Position numbers and translations under genes: made by a program
Source of the DNA: Kordiimonas lipolytica
GTDB lineage: Bacteria > Pseudomonadota > Alphaproteobacteria > Sphingomonadales > Kordiimonadaceae
Direction: 5' to 3'
NCBI RefSeq assembly: GCF_001550065.1
Contig: NZ_LRUB01000035.1
Location: forward strand, 363,083-427,082
Length of the DNA stretch: 64,000 nt
Shown: positions 34,001 through 46,557 of the stretch, in pieces
Numbering within the stretch: position 1 is the stretch's first letter
How the letters are laid out: each line of letters opens with the position of its first letter
The notes under the pieces: model-generated
Told to the model about the DNA's origin: nothing
Databases searched by the model: none
Seen by the model: only the letters and a program-made list of their open reading frames with translations

Positions 34001-34050
34001 TTGAAGGTTGGGTTGGCCAAGGGCTGATTTGAAAATGGGAGGATCCAAGG

Positions 34051-36381
34051 ATGGACCAGTTTAAACGGACTAATGGGAAATACAGGAAAAACCGGGCTTT
34101 AGCAGCAATGTTGGCGACAGGCGTTGCTGCGTCTGCGCTCAGTGTTCCGGTGGCGGCGCAGGATACCGGTACAGGTGTTCAGCTTGAGGAAATTCAGGTT
34201 ACCGCGCGTCGGCGCACGGAGTCTCTGCAGGATGTGCCGGTTGCAGTTACCGCCCTTGGCGGTGCGATGCTGGAAGACCAGGGCTTGCAGGATATTGTGG
34301 AGGTGGCCAAGTTCGCGCCCAACTTGACGCTTGAAGTATCTCGCGGCACCAACACCACGCTTACCGCCTTCATTCGCGGTATCGGCCAGCAGGACCCGGT
34401 TGCGGGCTTTGAGGCTGGTGTTGGCCTTTATGTTGATGACGTATATCTGAACCGTCCGCAGGCTGCCGTTGTAGATATCTACGACGTGGAGCGCATTGAG
34501 GTGCTGCGCGGTCCGCAGGGCACGCTTTATGGCCGGAACACAATTGGTGGTGCTGTCAAATATGTGACCAAACGCATTTCCGATGAGCCGGAATTCAACA
34601 TCAAGGGGTCGATTGGTACCTACGAGCAGCTGGATCTGGTAGTTTCCGCCAGCGCGCCAATTTCTGACACAGTTCGTGTGGGCGGCGCGCTCGCCACCCT
34701 GAACCGCGACGGGTTCGGTGAAAACCTCACGATCGAAGGTCTGGACAACTATAACAAGAAGGTTCTTGCGGGTCGCGGCTCAATCGAATTCCTGCCGTCA
34801 GACAGTTTCTTCTTCCGCGTCGCGGCTGATTTCGTGGATGACGATTCCGACCCACGCCAAGGGCACCGCCTGATCCCGGGTGTGGCATCGGGCGCACCGG
34901 TCCTGGACGATGTCTATGATACCCGCGCGGGTCTTGAGAACCCTGAGCAAAGCGTTAAGGCCTATGGCGGTTCGGCGCTGATGGAATGGACGGCCTCGGA
35001 CACGCTGACAGTCAAAAACATTCTGGCGTATCGTGAAGATAAATCCAGAAGCCCGATCGACTTCGATAGCCTCGCTGTGGCTGACCTTGACGTGCCGGTT
35101 GATTATGAGAATAAGCAATTCTCTGAAGAATTCCAGGTTCTGTATCAGGACGATAAGCTCAGCGGTATCTTCGGCTTCTATTATCTGGATGCGAACGCAT
35201 TCAACGAGTTTGACGTGATCCTGGACGAGCTTGGCCAGCTGATTGGCCTTCCTGGTCTGAACGCTAATACGCTGGGCGATGTAGATACCAGCACTTGGTC
35301 CCTGTTCGCGGACATGACCTATGACGTGTCCGACAAGATCAGCCTGTCATTTGGCGGCCGTTACACCAGCGACAAGCGCACGTCGCAGGTGCTTCGCCGG
35401 ACGTTTATCGGCGGCGCATCCGAGCGCTTTGGCGGCGATGCCACACTGATTGCGACAACGTCTGACTTCAACGGCAGCGATACTTTCAAAAAGTTCACGC
35501 CGCGTGGCTCCATCAGCTGGAAACCGAATGACGATAACAATATCTACCTGAGCTACAGCGAAGGCTTCAAGGGCGGTGGGTTTGACCCGCGCAGCCAGAC
35601 GACAGCAGCGCCGGACCTTGATGGTGACGGTGATATCGACAGCGAGGATGTCTTCGCGTTCATGTCGTTCGATTCCGAAACGGTCAAAACCTTCGAGCTG
35701 GGCTGGAAAGGCTCTGCCTTCGATGGTCGCATGGACTTCAGCATTGCGGGCTTCCTCTCAAACTATACCAATATCCAGATCCCAGGTTCTGTTGGTACGC
35801 CTGAAGGTACCTTCATCGGCGTGACATCAAACGCAGGCGATGCGGATGTGAACGGTATCGAGTTTGAAGGCCGTGCTCTGCTCGCAACCGACATGAGCGG
35901 TAGCGGCGACAGCCTCAATATGACTTGGGCCATCGGCTATCTGGATGCCCAGTTCAATGAGTTCATTGACGCCTTCGGTGTGGATGTGGCTGATGAGCGT
36001 GTGTTCCAGAATACGCCGGAATGGACCGCCAGCGGCTCGTTGAACTATACGCGGCCAATGTCCTTCGGTTCGCGTGACGGTGCGCTGTCGCTGATTACGT
36101 CACTTGCTTACCGCAGTGCAGCCAGCCAGTTTGAAACTCCTAACGCGTTTTTGGATCAGCCAGGCTTCGCTCTTTGGGATGCAAGCATTGTCTGGAACGC
36201 GGATGATGACGATCTTTCCGTTGGTCTCCACGCGAAGAACATCACCAACAAGCGCTATATCGTGGCTGGCTATAACTTCGTGACAGCAGCCGGTGCGCCA
36301 ACACTTGGTACCGAAGGCACGCTGACCGCCTTCTATGGCAACCCGTTCACGCTGACAGCCACCATCTCGGTAGGCTTCTAA
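34051..36381 (+). CDS. TonB-dependent outer-membrane receptor (776 aa)
   Basis: Signal peptide ending VAA before QD at about residue 36, TonB box LEEIQVTARRR at 45-55, plug motif ERIEVLRGPQGTLYGRNTIGG, terminal strand TATISVGF. This is the FyuA/CirA-like architecture common in sphingomonads and relatives, where many members carry organic nutrients rather than siderophores. GGGAGGA lies 7 bases before the ATG. The operon context (hydrolase, MFS, 3-hydroxybutyrate dehydrogenase, SCOT) implies uptake of a 3-hydroxybutyrate-bearing or similar carbon source. Confidence 0.93.
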   Translation: MDQFKRTNGKYRKNRALAAMLATGVAASALSVPVAAQDTGTGVQLEEIQVTARRRTESLQDVPVAVTALGGAMLEDQGLQDIVEVAKFAPNLTLEVSRGTNTTLTAFIRGIGQQDPVAGFEAGVGLYVDDVYLNRPQAAVVDIYDVERIEVLRGPQGTLYGRNTIGGAVKYVTKRISDEPEFNIKGSIGTYEQLDLVVSASAPISDTVRVGGALATLNRDGFGENLTIEGLDNYNKKVLAGRGSIEFLPSDSFFFRVAADFVDDDSDPRQGHRLIPGVASGAPVLDDVYDTRAGLENPEQSVKAYGGSALMEWTASDTLTVKNILAYREDKSRSPIDFDSLAVADLDVPVDYENKQFSEEFQVLYQDDKLSGIFGFYYLDANAFNEFDVILDELGQLIGLPGLNANTLGDVDTSTWSLFADMTYDVSDKISLSFGGRYTSDKRTSQVLRRTFIGGASERFGGDATLIATTSDFNGSDTFKKFTPRGSISWKPNDDNNIYLSYSEGFKGGGFDPRSQTTAAPDLDGDGDIDSEDVFAFMSFDSETVKTFELGWKGSAFDGRMDFSIAGFLSNYTNIQIPGSVGTPEGTFIGVTSNAGDADVNGIEFEGRALLATDMSGSGDSLNMTWAIGYLDAQFNEFIDAFGVDVADERVFQNTPEWTASGSLNYTRPMSFGSRDGALSLITSLAYRSAASQFETPNAFLDQPGFALWDASIVWNADDDDLSVGLHAKNITNKRYIVAGYNFVTAAGAPTLGTEGTLTAFYGNPFTLTATISVGF

Positions 36382-36403
36382 GGGACCTGAAAACTTCCCT
36401 CCA

Positions 36404-36440
36404 GGGATGGCGGCTTTATTCAACTTCCCGCCGCCATCCC
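36404..36440 (+). promoter_or_regulatory. Intercistronic stem-loop after the receptor gene
   Basis: GGGATGGCGGC (36404-36414) and GCCGCCATCCC (36430-36440) form a perfect 11-bp stem with a 15-base loop, between the receptor stop and the MFS start. No T-run follows. Likely an mRNA stability or processing element. Confidence 0.7.
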
Positions 36441-36469
36441 CTTCCTCAAGAATTCCGGGAGAGTGTGTC

Positions 36470-37795
36470 ATGAGTAACCGCCAGCCAGGCGTTCAGAGCA
36501 GTGTCAGCACGGGGCCGAAAACCAACCGTGTTGCGGTAATGGCGATGTTGCTTCTGGCCTACACCTTCAATTTCATTGACCGGCAAATCGTTGGAATCCT
36601 AGCGATCCCAATCAAGGCAGACCTCGGACTGAGCGACGCCGAACTGGGCCTTATGGGTGGTCTTGCCTTCGCACTTTTCTACACATCGCTTGGGATTCCC
36701 GTCGCAATGCTGGCAGACCGGTTCAACAGGTCCTGGATCATGACAGGGGCGCTTTTTGTCTGGAGCCTGATGACGGCCGTTTGTGGCCTGGCGCAGAACT
36801 TCTGGCAGCTTTTTGCCGCACGGCTTGGGGTCGGCGTTGGCGAAGCGGGTGGTGTGGCACCGGCCTATTCGCTGATTTCAGATTATTACCCGCAGCATGA
36901 GCGCGCCCGGGCGCTCAGCATCTATTCGATCGGTATTCCGGTCGGCAGTGCGCTTGGGATTGTCGCAGGCGCCTATATCGCGACCGAAATCAACTGGCGC
37001 GTGGCCTTCTTTGCTGTAGGCATCGCGGGGCTCATTCTTGCGCCGCTGTTCAAGCTGGTGGTCAAGGAACCGCCGCGCGGTCAATTTGACGCTGCCACCA
37101 AGCATGGTGAAAAGGCCCCAAGTGTCGTCGATGTGTTTCGTGAAATCGCCGGCAAGCCGACATTCTGGGGGCTTTCCGTGGGTGCGGCATGTTCTTCCAT
37201 GATGGGATATGGCCTGTTTTTCTGGCTGCCGTCCTTCCTAGTGCGATCCTTTGAAATCTCGGTTCTGGACGCTGGGCTTTCCTATGGGGCGCTTTTGTTT
37301 GTTGGCGGCTCCATTGGCATCTATGCAGGGGGCTTCCTCGCTGACCGGTATGGGCAGGCCAACAAGGCGCTTTATGCCCGCATTCCGGCCATCGCTTTTG
37401 TCGCAACCATCCCATTCTACTTGATGGGGATCTTATCCACGAACCTTTTGTTTGCAATGCTGGTTCTTGTGGTGCCGACAGCGCTGGGCCTTGCGTGGCT
37501 TGGCCCGATCCTGACAGCGATCCAGCATCTGGTGCCGGCCAATATGCGCGCGACGGCCTCGGCCATGTTCCTGTTCATCAATAACCTGCTGGGTATTGGC
37601 CTCGGGACGGCGCTTCTTGGCTATCTGTCAGACATATTGCAGAGCAACTTTGGCGAGGAATCGCTGCGCTATTCCATTTTGGCGGGCACGGGCTTTTATG
37701 TGGTAGCTGCGGTTCTATTCTTCTTGTCCAGCCGAACGCTGGCGCGCGACTGGTATCAGCCTGCTGAGGCAGCAGGGCAGACAACAAATGGATAA
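36470..37795 (+). CDS. MFS transporter, Spinster-like
   Basis: About 441 residues, 12 membrane spans, with AYTFNFIDRQIVGIL in the first span and LGVGVGEAGGVAPAYSLISDYYP, typical of the Spns-like branch that is frequent beside TonB receptors in alphaproteobacteria. ATG 36470 is chosen because GGGAGAG lies 9 bases upstream and MSNRQPG gives the usual short cytoplasmic N-terminus; the longer frame from 36407 runs through the stem-loop. Proposed inner-membrane step for the compound taken in by the receptor. Confidence 0.88.
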   Translation: MSNRQPGVQSSVSTGPKTNRVAVMAMLLLAYTFNFIDRQIVGILAIPIKADLGLSDAELGLMGGLAFALFYTSLGIPVAMLADRFNRSWIMTGALFVWSLMTAVCGLAQNFWQLFAARLGVGVGEAGGVAPAYSLISDYYPQHERARALSIYSIGIPVGSALGIVAGAYIATEINWRVAFFAVGIAGLILAPLFKLVVKEPPRGQFDAATKHGEKAPSVVDVFREIAGKPTFWGLSVGAACSSMMGYGLFFWLPSFLVRSFEISVLDAGLSYGALLFVGGSIGIYAGGFLADRYGQANKALYARIPAIAFVATIPFYLMGILSTNLLFAMLVLVVPTALGLAWLGPILTAIQHLVPANMRATASAMFLFINNLLGIGLGTALLGYLSDILQSNFGEESLRYSILAGTGFYVVAAVLFFLSSRTLARDWYQPAEAAGQTTNG

Positions 37796-37893
37796 TGGCA
37801 GGTTGGCGCGCGCTTTGCGGCCATGCAGCAGGTTGAAATCAAGGGAAGGTGGGCGCAGCATACGCGCATACCCCAAATTTGGAGAACACTATC

Positions 37894-38676
37894 GTGCTTG
37901 AAGGAAAGGCCGCACTGGTAACAGGGTCCACAAGTGGTATCGGCTTTGGTATCGCCAACCATCTGGCGGGCAAGGGCGCCAATATCATGCTGAGCGGTTT
38001 CGGCGACCCGAATGCCATTGCCGCAATCCAGGATGATCTCAGCAAGCAATATGGCGTTACCGTAGCCTATTCTGGCGCGGACCTGAGCGATCCGGCCGCG
38101 GTGGCCGACTTGATGGCTGAAATGGAAAGCACATTCGGCGGCGCCGACATTCTGGTGAATAACGCGGGCATCCAGCATGTGGCCCCGGTGGAGGAGATGC
38201 CGGTGGAAAAATGGGACGCGATCATCGCGATCAATCTGAGCGCTTCGTTTCATACGATCCGGGCGGCTGTGCCGCAGATGCGCCGCAAGAGGTGGGGACG
38301 GATCATTAATCTCGCCTCCGCCCATGCGCTCGTTGCCTCACCCTACAAGTCGGCTTATGTGGCGGCCAAGCACGGCATCGCCGGGCTGACCAAAACGGTG
38401 GCGCTTGAAGTGGCGCAGGAAAATATCACCTGTAATGCCGTTTGCCCGGGCTATGTCATGACCGATCTGGTCCGTGGCCAAATTACGGACACGGCAAAAG
38501 CGCGCGGTATTTCCGAGAAACAGGTGATCGAGGACGTCATGCTGGCGGCGCAACCCACCAAGAAATTTGTTTCGATTGAAGAAGTAAGCGAAGTGGTCGG
38601 TTTCCTGTGCAAGGATGCCGCCGCTTCGGTGACGGGGGCCATCTTGCCGGTCGACGGCGGCTGGTCCGCGCAATAG
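37894..38676 (+). CDS. bdhA: 3-hydroxybutyrate dehydrogenase
   Basis: NAD-dependent oxidation of (R)-3-hydroxybutyrate to acetoacetate. From GTG 37894 (GGAGAA site upstream) the protein is 260 residues, the usual size of the bacterial enzyme. It is a short-chain dehydrogenase with cofactor loop GSTSGIG (11-17), NNAG (89-92) and catalytic Ser142, Tyr155, Lys159. The LSGFGD segment after the second strand, and the C-terminal VSEVVGFLCKDAAASVTGAILPVDGGW, are typical of this branch. The CoA-transferase genes that would activate acetoacetate follow 18 bases downstream. Confidence 0.92.
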   Translation: MLEGKAALVTGSTSGIGFGIANHLAGKGANIMLSGFGDPNAIAAIQDDLSKQYGVTVAYSGADLSDPAAVADLMAEMESTFGGADILVNNAGIQHVAPVEEMPVEKWDAIIAINLSASFHTIRAAVPQMRRKRWGRIINLASAHALVASPYKSAYVAAKHGIAGLTKTVALEVAQENITCNAVCPGYVMTDLVRGQITDTAKARGISEKQVIEDVMLAAQPTKKFVSIEEVSEVVGFLCKDAAASVTGAILPVDGGWSAQ

Positions 38677-38693
38677 CAATTTTGGAGTAAGGT

Positions 38694-39398
38694 ATGAATA
38701 AGGTCTATTCTTCGCCGGAAGCTGCGCTTGATGGCTTGCTGTTTGACGGCATGACCATGATGGCCGGCGGTTTCGGGCTTTGCGGTATTCCTGAGAATCT
38801 GATCGCTGCCACACACAAGGCAGGCGTGAAAGATCTGACGGTTATTTCCAACAACTGCGGTGTGGACGGCTTTGGCCTTGGCATCTTGCTCGACGCCAAG
38901 CAGATCAAGAAGATGATCAGCTCCTATGTTGGCGAGAACAAGGAGTTCGAACGCCAGTATCTGGACGGCGAGCTTGAGCTTGAGTTCAACCCGCAGGGCA
39001 CGCTGGCGGAACGCATCCGCGCAGGCGGCGCTGGCATTCCGGGTTTCTATACCAAGACAGGCGTTGGCACGCTGATCGCCGAAGGCAAGGAACACAAGGA
39101 TTTTGATGGCCAGACATACATCATGGAAACCGGCCTTGTGGCTGATGTGTCCATCGTGAAGGCCTGGAAGGCAGACACCGAAGGTAACCTGGTGTTCCGC
39201 AAGACAGCCCGCAACTTCAACCCGATGATGGCAACGGCTGGCAAGGTGACGGTTGTTGAGGTTGAGGAACTGGTGGAGCCGGGCGAGATTGACCCGGATC
39301 ACATCCACACGCCGGGTATTTTTGTTCAGCGGATCGTCAAGGGCACGTTTGAAAAGCGGATTGAACAACGTACCGTTCGTGAAAGGGAGGCTGGCTAA
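38694..39398 (+). CDS. scoA: Succinyl-CoA:3-ketoacid CoA-transferase, subunit A
   Basis: 234-residue alpha subunit with [29 protein letters not shown] and [27 protein letters not shown], the standard SCOT A pattern. With subunit B it transfers CoA from succinyl-CoA to acetoacetate, completing 3-hydroxybutyrate use. Its stop codon overlaps the start of subunit B by one base (TAATG). Confidence 0.94.
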   Translation: MNKVYSSPEAALDGLLFDGMTMMAGGFGLCGIPENLIAATHKAGVKDLTVISNNCGVDGFGLGILLDAKQIKKMISSYVGENKEFERQYLDGELELEFNPQGTLAERIRAGGAGIPGFYTKTGVGTLIAEGKEHKDFDGQTYIMETGLVADVSIVKAWKADTEGNLVFRKTARNFNPMMATAGKVTVVEVEELVEPGEIDPDHIHTPGIFVQRIVKGTFEKRIEQRTVREREAG

Positions 39399-40027
39399 TG
39401 GCTTGGGACAGGAACCAGATGGCGGCGCGTGCTGCCCTTGAGCTTCAGGACGGCTTCTATGTGAACCTGGGGATCGGCATTCCGACGCTGGTGGCCAACT
39501 ATATCCCCGAAGGCATGCATGTCACGCTGCAGAGCGAGAACGGCATGCTGGGGATGGGCCCATTCCCTTATGAGGACGAGGTGGACGCTGACCTCATTAA
39601 CGCTGGCAAGCAAACGATCACCGAACTGCCGACCAGCAGCTATTTCTCAAGCGCTGACAGCTTTGGCATGATCCGGGGTGGGCATATCAACCTTTCCATT
39701 CTTGGCGCCATGGAAGTGGCGGAGAACGGCGATCTGGCCAACTGGATGATCCCGGGCAAGATGGTCAAGGGCATGGGCGGCGCCATGGACCTTGTGGCTG
39801 GCGTTCAGCGCGTGGTGGTGATCATGGATCACACCAACAAGGCGGGGGAACCGAAGCTCCTGAAATCCTGCACGCTGCCGCTGACGGGCACACAGGTTGT
39901 GGACCGCATCGTCACCGGCCTTGGCGTGTTCGACGTAACGGAAGGCGGCCTGAAGGTTGTCGAACTGGCGCCCGACGTCACCATGGACGAGGTTCGCGCC
40001 AAAACAGAAGCCACCATCGTGGGCTAA
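39398..40027 (+). CDS. scoB: Succinyl-CoA:3-ketoacid CoA-transferase, subunit B
   Basis: 209-residue beta subunit with catalytic Glu47 in [13 protein letters not shown] and the conserved [39 protein letters not shown]. Terminal gene of the 33.1-40.0 kb operon; a hairpin lies 58 bases after the stop. The window holds a second, diverged A/B pair at 11.2-12.6 kb, so this is a duplicated function with separate pathway assignments. Confidence 0.94.
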   Translation: MAWDRNQMAARAALELQDGFYVNLGIGIPTLVANYIPEGMHVTLQSENGMLGMGPFPYEDEVDADLINAGKQTITELPTSSYFSSADSFGMIRGGHINLSILGAMEVAENGDLANWMIPGKMVKGMGGAMDLVAGVQRVVVIMDHTNKAGEPKLLKSCTLPLTGTQVVDRIVTGLGVFDVTEGGLKVVELAPDVTMDEVRAKTEATIVG

Positions 40028-40085
40028 GGAAAAGCCGTCCTGTATGAGGCTGCGGTGACCGAGATCAATGGACTACAACGATCAC

Positions 40086-40119
40086 AAACGCGCCATCATG
40101 CTTGAATGGTGGCGCGTTT
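40086..40119 (+). terminator. Stem-loop terminator after scoB
   Basis: AAACGCGCCATCA and TGGTGGCGCGTTT form a 13-bp stem (one G-U pair) with an 8-base loop. The T residues are inside the stem and only TTTC continues, so the termination strength is uncertain. Confidence 0.6.
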
Positions 40120-40160
40120 CGGCATAGTATTCGCCCGCTTGATAAGGAAACGGCAGGCAG

Positions 40161-40520
40161 ATGACAGCAACTCTGGTCAAAAAACATGTGGCGATAACAG
40201 CGCTTTTTGCGCTGATGTTTCTGCGTTTTGTTGACTTGGCTGTTTTCGATGCTGGACAGGGCGAACCACTTTCACCGCATGCGAAGGCGCACGCCAGTGG
40301 GATCGCCCACAGCCACACGCCCGCTGAAGTGGCGGAGCATGACACCATGCACGGGTCTTACGCTCATGTCGGCATTCATACGCTTCTGAACGTCTTTGTT
40401 GATGCGGATGCGCCTGAGGTGCTTGCGCTTCAGCAGTTTACACCGCGCTTTGGCTTTTCTGCCAAGGAACAGGCGCGTGCTCAAGCATATCGTCCGCCCA
40501 TTCCACCTCCTTTGGCCTGA
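40161..40520 (+). CDS. Small His-rich exported protein, czc operon leader
   Basis: 119 residues with an N-terminal hydrophobic segment (about 9-30) that looks like an uncleaved anchor or signal peptide, then a region with many His residues (HAKAHASGIAHSHTPAEVAEH, DTMHGSYAHVGIH). It sits 72 bases before czcC. Small His-rich periplasmic proteins ahead of czcCBA are often metal-binding accessory factors; that role is inferred from composition and position. I recognise no named family. Confidence 0.65.
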   Translation: MTATLVKKHVAITALFALMFLRFVDLAVFDAGQGEPLSPHAKAHASGIAHSHTPAEVAEHDTMHGSYAHVGIHTLLNVFVDADAPEVLALQQFTPRFGFSAKEQARAQAYRPPIPPPLA

Positions 40521-40592
40521 TCTTTTCAAATTCTGACACCTGCGCTGGGCTTTCCTGGCGCCCATTGTTGTATTTGATGAGAGTTAGGCATC

Positions 40593-41906
40593 ATGACATT
40601 ACATAAAAGGGCAGCATGTGCTGCTGTCGGCTTGTTGGCTGGGTTCGCATCTGTTTTTGCGCCGGCCTTGGCCGAAACGCCCATAAGCAAGGACGCTGCG
40701 ATTGCACGTGTTCTTGACGCATCCCCAAGCCTGGAGGCCGCCCGCGCCCGCATGGCCGAAATGGACGCGGCAATCACCCAGATGGGTGCAAAACTAAACC
40801 CCACGATTGGGGCGGAAGTGGAGAATTTCACAGGTAGCGGGCCGTTCACCGGCCTTGACCGGACTGAAATGACCGTCACCTACGCCCAGCAGATCGAGCG
40901 TGGCAACAAGCGTAGCCTCAGGACCTCACTGGCCCGCGAGGAAGCAGGCATCAGCGAAGCCGAATGGCATGTTCGCCGCCTTGATCTGGTTCATATGGTT
41001 GAGAAAGCATATGTGGAAGCGGTTGCGGCCAAAGCCCGCGTGAACACCCTTGAAGCACAGCTTGTTATCCTGCGGGACATCGAAGCCGCGATACGGAAGC
41101 GCGTGGAGGTGGGTAAGGATTCTGACCTAGCGGCCCAGAACGCAAGTATCCGCACGCTGAATGCAGTGAACAGGCTGCAGGAGGCCAAGCGCGAATTGGA
41201 GGCCGCCAAGCTTGCGCTGGCTGGCCTTTGGGGGGGCAGCGCCATTGATTTTTTACTGGAAACGGAAGGCATGCTCAGCTTGCCGGATGCAGTGACCCCG
41301 GTCACGGCAGAGGCGGTACTGGACGGCCCGGATATGGCAGTATGGTACAAGAAAGAAGAGGCGCGGTCTGCAGCCCTCAGGTTAGAGAAAGCCAATGCGG
41401 TGCAGGACCCCACGGTTCGCGTGGGTCTTAGGTATCATCAGATGACCTCCGATGTTGCCGCAGTGGCGAGTGTCTCAATTCCGCTTGCGCTCCATGACAC
41501 CAACAAGGGGAATATCAGCCGTGCCCGAGCCGCTGTCACTCGCAGCCGGTTCGAACGGTTGGAAGTGGAGCGGCAACTTTCCCGACAGTTGATGATGGCG
41601 CACACCCAACAGATGACGGCTTTCCAGACGGCCCGGCAATTGGAAGCCAATTTGAAGGCCGCAGAGGCTGCCGAAATGCTTGTGATGGACCGAATGGCTA
41701 AGGGAGCGGCATCTTACCTGGATGTCTTCGCAGCCCAATCGCTTCTGGCTGATATCCAGGCACAGCAGCTTGACGCGGTTACCCGCTTTCATTTGGCGCA
41801 GGCAGATATCAATCGCCTGACAGCAACCTATTCCACAGACGTGGTCACGCCTGCCGCCGCACTCGCGCGCGATGAGGGCGACCAAACAGACCGCGAAGGA
41901 TACTGA
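40593..41906 (+). CDS. czcC: TolC-family outer-membrane factor, CzcC-like
   Basis: 437 residues with signal peptide (ends ALA before ETPISK) and long alpha-helical coiled segments of the two OEP repeats. It forms the outer-membrane exit duct of a tripartite heavy-metal pump. Its stop precedes the adaptor ATG at 41908 by one base. Low sequence conservation makes the family call rest on architecture plus the adjacent czcB and czcA genes. Confidence 0.88.
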   Translation: MTLHKRAACAAVGLLAGFASVFAPALAETPISKDAAIARVLDASPSLEAARARMAEMDAAITQMGAKLNPTIGAEVENFTGSGPFTGLDRTEMTVTYAQQIERGNKRSLRTSLAREEAGISEAEWHVRRLDLVHMVEKAYVEAVAAKARVNTLEAQLVILRDIEAAIRKRVEVGKDSDLAAQNASIRTLNAVNRLQEAKRELEAAKLALAGLWGGSAIDFLLETEGMLSLPDAVTPVTAEAVLDGPDMAVWYKKEEARSAALRLEKANAVQDPTVRVGLRYHQMTSDVAAVASVSIPLALHDTNKGNISRARAAVTRSRFERLEVERQLSRQLMMAHTQQMTAFQTARQLEANLKAAEAAEMLVMDRMAKGAASYLDVFAAQSLLADIQAQQLDAVTRFHLAQADINRLTATYSTDVVTPAAALARDEGDQTDREGY

Positions 41907-41907
41907 T

Positions 41908-43164
41908 ATGACACTGAATATTTTGAAGAAACTATCGACCCTTGCCGCAGCTGCACTGATGCTGGCTGCGTGTGGCCAACCCTCCACCGATCAGGGTCAG
42001 GAAACTGGCGGGCACGGTGAAGTCGCCGAAGCCCAAGCGCCCAAGGGCCCAAATGGCGGTCGCTTGCTCACAGATGGCGATTTTGGCATTGAAGTAACCA
42101 TATATGAACGGGGCACGCCGCCGCAGTTCCGGCTGTTCGCCTATGAGGGCGGCAAGCCGGTTTCACCACAGAATGTTGAAGCAAGCATCACGTTGGGGCG
42201 TCTGGACGGTGAAGAAAACTTCTTCCCCTTTGAGGCTGAGGGCGATTATCTCACCAGCGATGGTGTGGTAACGGAGCCCCATTCCTTCGATGTGTCCGTT
42301 GAGGCCAAATATAAGGGCAGGACGCACCGCTGGACATATGACAATTACGAAGGCCGCACCACCATCAGTGCATCGATGGCGAACCAGATGGGGATCACGG
42401 TGGACTCCGCGGGTCCGCAAATCATTGAAAGCACACTTGATCTTCTGGGTCGTGTGGAGTTTGCGCCGGACGCCCAGACCACCCTGCGGGCTCGCTTCCC
42501 CGGTGAGATTCTGGAGGTTCGGAAAACCGAAGGCCAGTTGGTTAAGGCGGGTGAAGTGCTCGCCCGCGTTGAGAGCAACGAAAGCCTGCAGCCCTATGAT
42601 ATTACGGCACCGATGGACGGTGTGATCGTAAGCCGCACGGCACAGAAAGGCGATGTTGTTTATGACCGTCCGCTCTTTGTGATCGGCGACCTTACGCGAC
42701 TGCGTATCGATTTCCACGTCTATCCGGGTGATGTTGCCACGGTGAAACCTGGCCAGAAGGTGATGATTTCTTCCGTGGACGGAAAGCGCCGCGGGGAGAC
42801 AGAGCTGGAGTTCTATCTGCCGACAGCGGAAAGCGCCACCCAGACGCTGATCATGCATGCGCATCTTCCAAACCCGAATAAGATCTGGATGCCGGGCATG
42901 ACAGTGAAAGGTAAGGCTATTGTTGAGCGCCGCGAGGTGCCGCTTGCCGTAAAGCCAGAGGCGCTTCAGCGTTTTCGCGATTTCACGGTGGTGTTTGCCA
43001 AGGTAGGCGAGGCCTATGAAGTGCGCATGCTTGAGCTTGGCGAACGGACACCTGAGTGGGTTGAAGTGCTTGGCGGTATCAAGCCTGGCCAGGACTATGT
43101 CACCGGCAACAGCTTCCTGATCAAGGCAGACGTCGAAAAAGACGGCGCTGCCCACGACCACTAG
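41908..43164 (+). CDS. czcB: RND periplasmic adaptor (membrane-fusion protein), CzcB-like
   Basis: About 418 residues. ATG 41908 is preferred over ATG 41872: it has GAAGGA 7 bases upstream and yields a lipoprotein signal with lipobox LAAC. An N-terminal His-containing region precedes the barrel-sandwich hybrid (VEFAPDAQTTLRARFPGEILEVRKTEGQLVKAGEVLARVES and TAPMDGVIVSR) typical of heavy-metal adaptors. It links the inner-membrane pump to the outer-membrane factor and can deliver bound metal. Confidence 0.9.
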   Translation: MTLNILKKLSTLAAAALMLAACGQPSTDQGQETGGHGEVAEAQAPKGPNGGRLLTDGDFGIEVTIYERGTPPQFRLFAYEGGKPVSPQNVEASITLGRLDGEENFFPFEAEGDYLTSDGVVTEPHSFDVSVEAKYKGRTHRWTYDNYEGRTTISASMANQMGITVDSAGPQIIESTLDLLGRVEFAPDAQTTLRARFPGEILEVRKTEGQLVKAGEVLARVESNESLQPYDITAPMDGVIVSRTAQKGDVVYDRPLFVIGDLTRLRIDFHVYPGDVATVKPGQKVMISSVDGKRRGETELEFYLPTAESATQTLIMHAHLPNPNKIWMPGMTVKGKAIVERREVPLAVKPEALQRFRDFTVVFAKVGEAYEVRMLELGERTPEWVEVLGGIKPGQDYVTGNSFLIKADVEKDGAAHDH

Positions 43165-46353
<3,189 letters not shown>

Positions 46354-46360
46354 GGAAAGT

Positions 46361-46392
46361 GAGGGGCGGCTGTGTTTCAGTCGCCTCTTTCA
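46361..46392 (+). terminator. Terminator after czcA
   Basis: GAGGGGCGGCTG and CAGTCGCCTC pair around TGTTT with a two-base bulge, followed by TTTCATTT, 8 bases beyond the stop. Confidence 0.55.
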
Positions 46393-46440
46393 TTTAGGCC
46401 GCAGCAGTGAACCAAATGCTCGCTTTAGCCCAACAGGGGA

Positions 46441-46469
46441 TTTTTATTGAATATTCGTTCAATTTAAAA
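46441..46469. promoter_or_regulatory. BetI-type palindrome upstream of the MFS gene
   Basis: TTTTTATTGAA-TATTCG-TTCAATTTAAA shares its left arm and 6-base spacing with the perfect palindrome at 48568-48595. The inner ATTGAA/TTCAAT arms are exact inverted repeats. Likely operator for the BetI-like protein encoded at 47816. Confidence 0.65.
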
Positions 46470-46557
46470 AAAAGATACACATTCATGGCCTAGAGGCTCC
46501 ATGAGGTTGGCGGTTCCCAAGTCAATCCAATCAGCATAGGAACCAGGGCGCTTGTCG

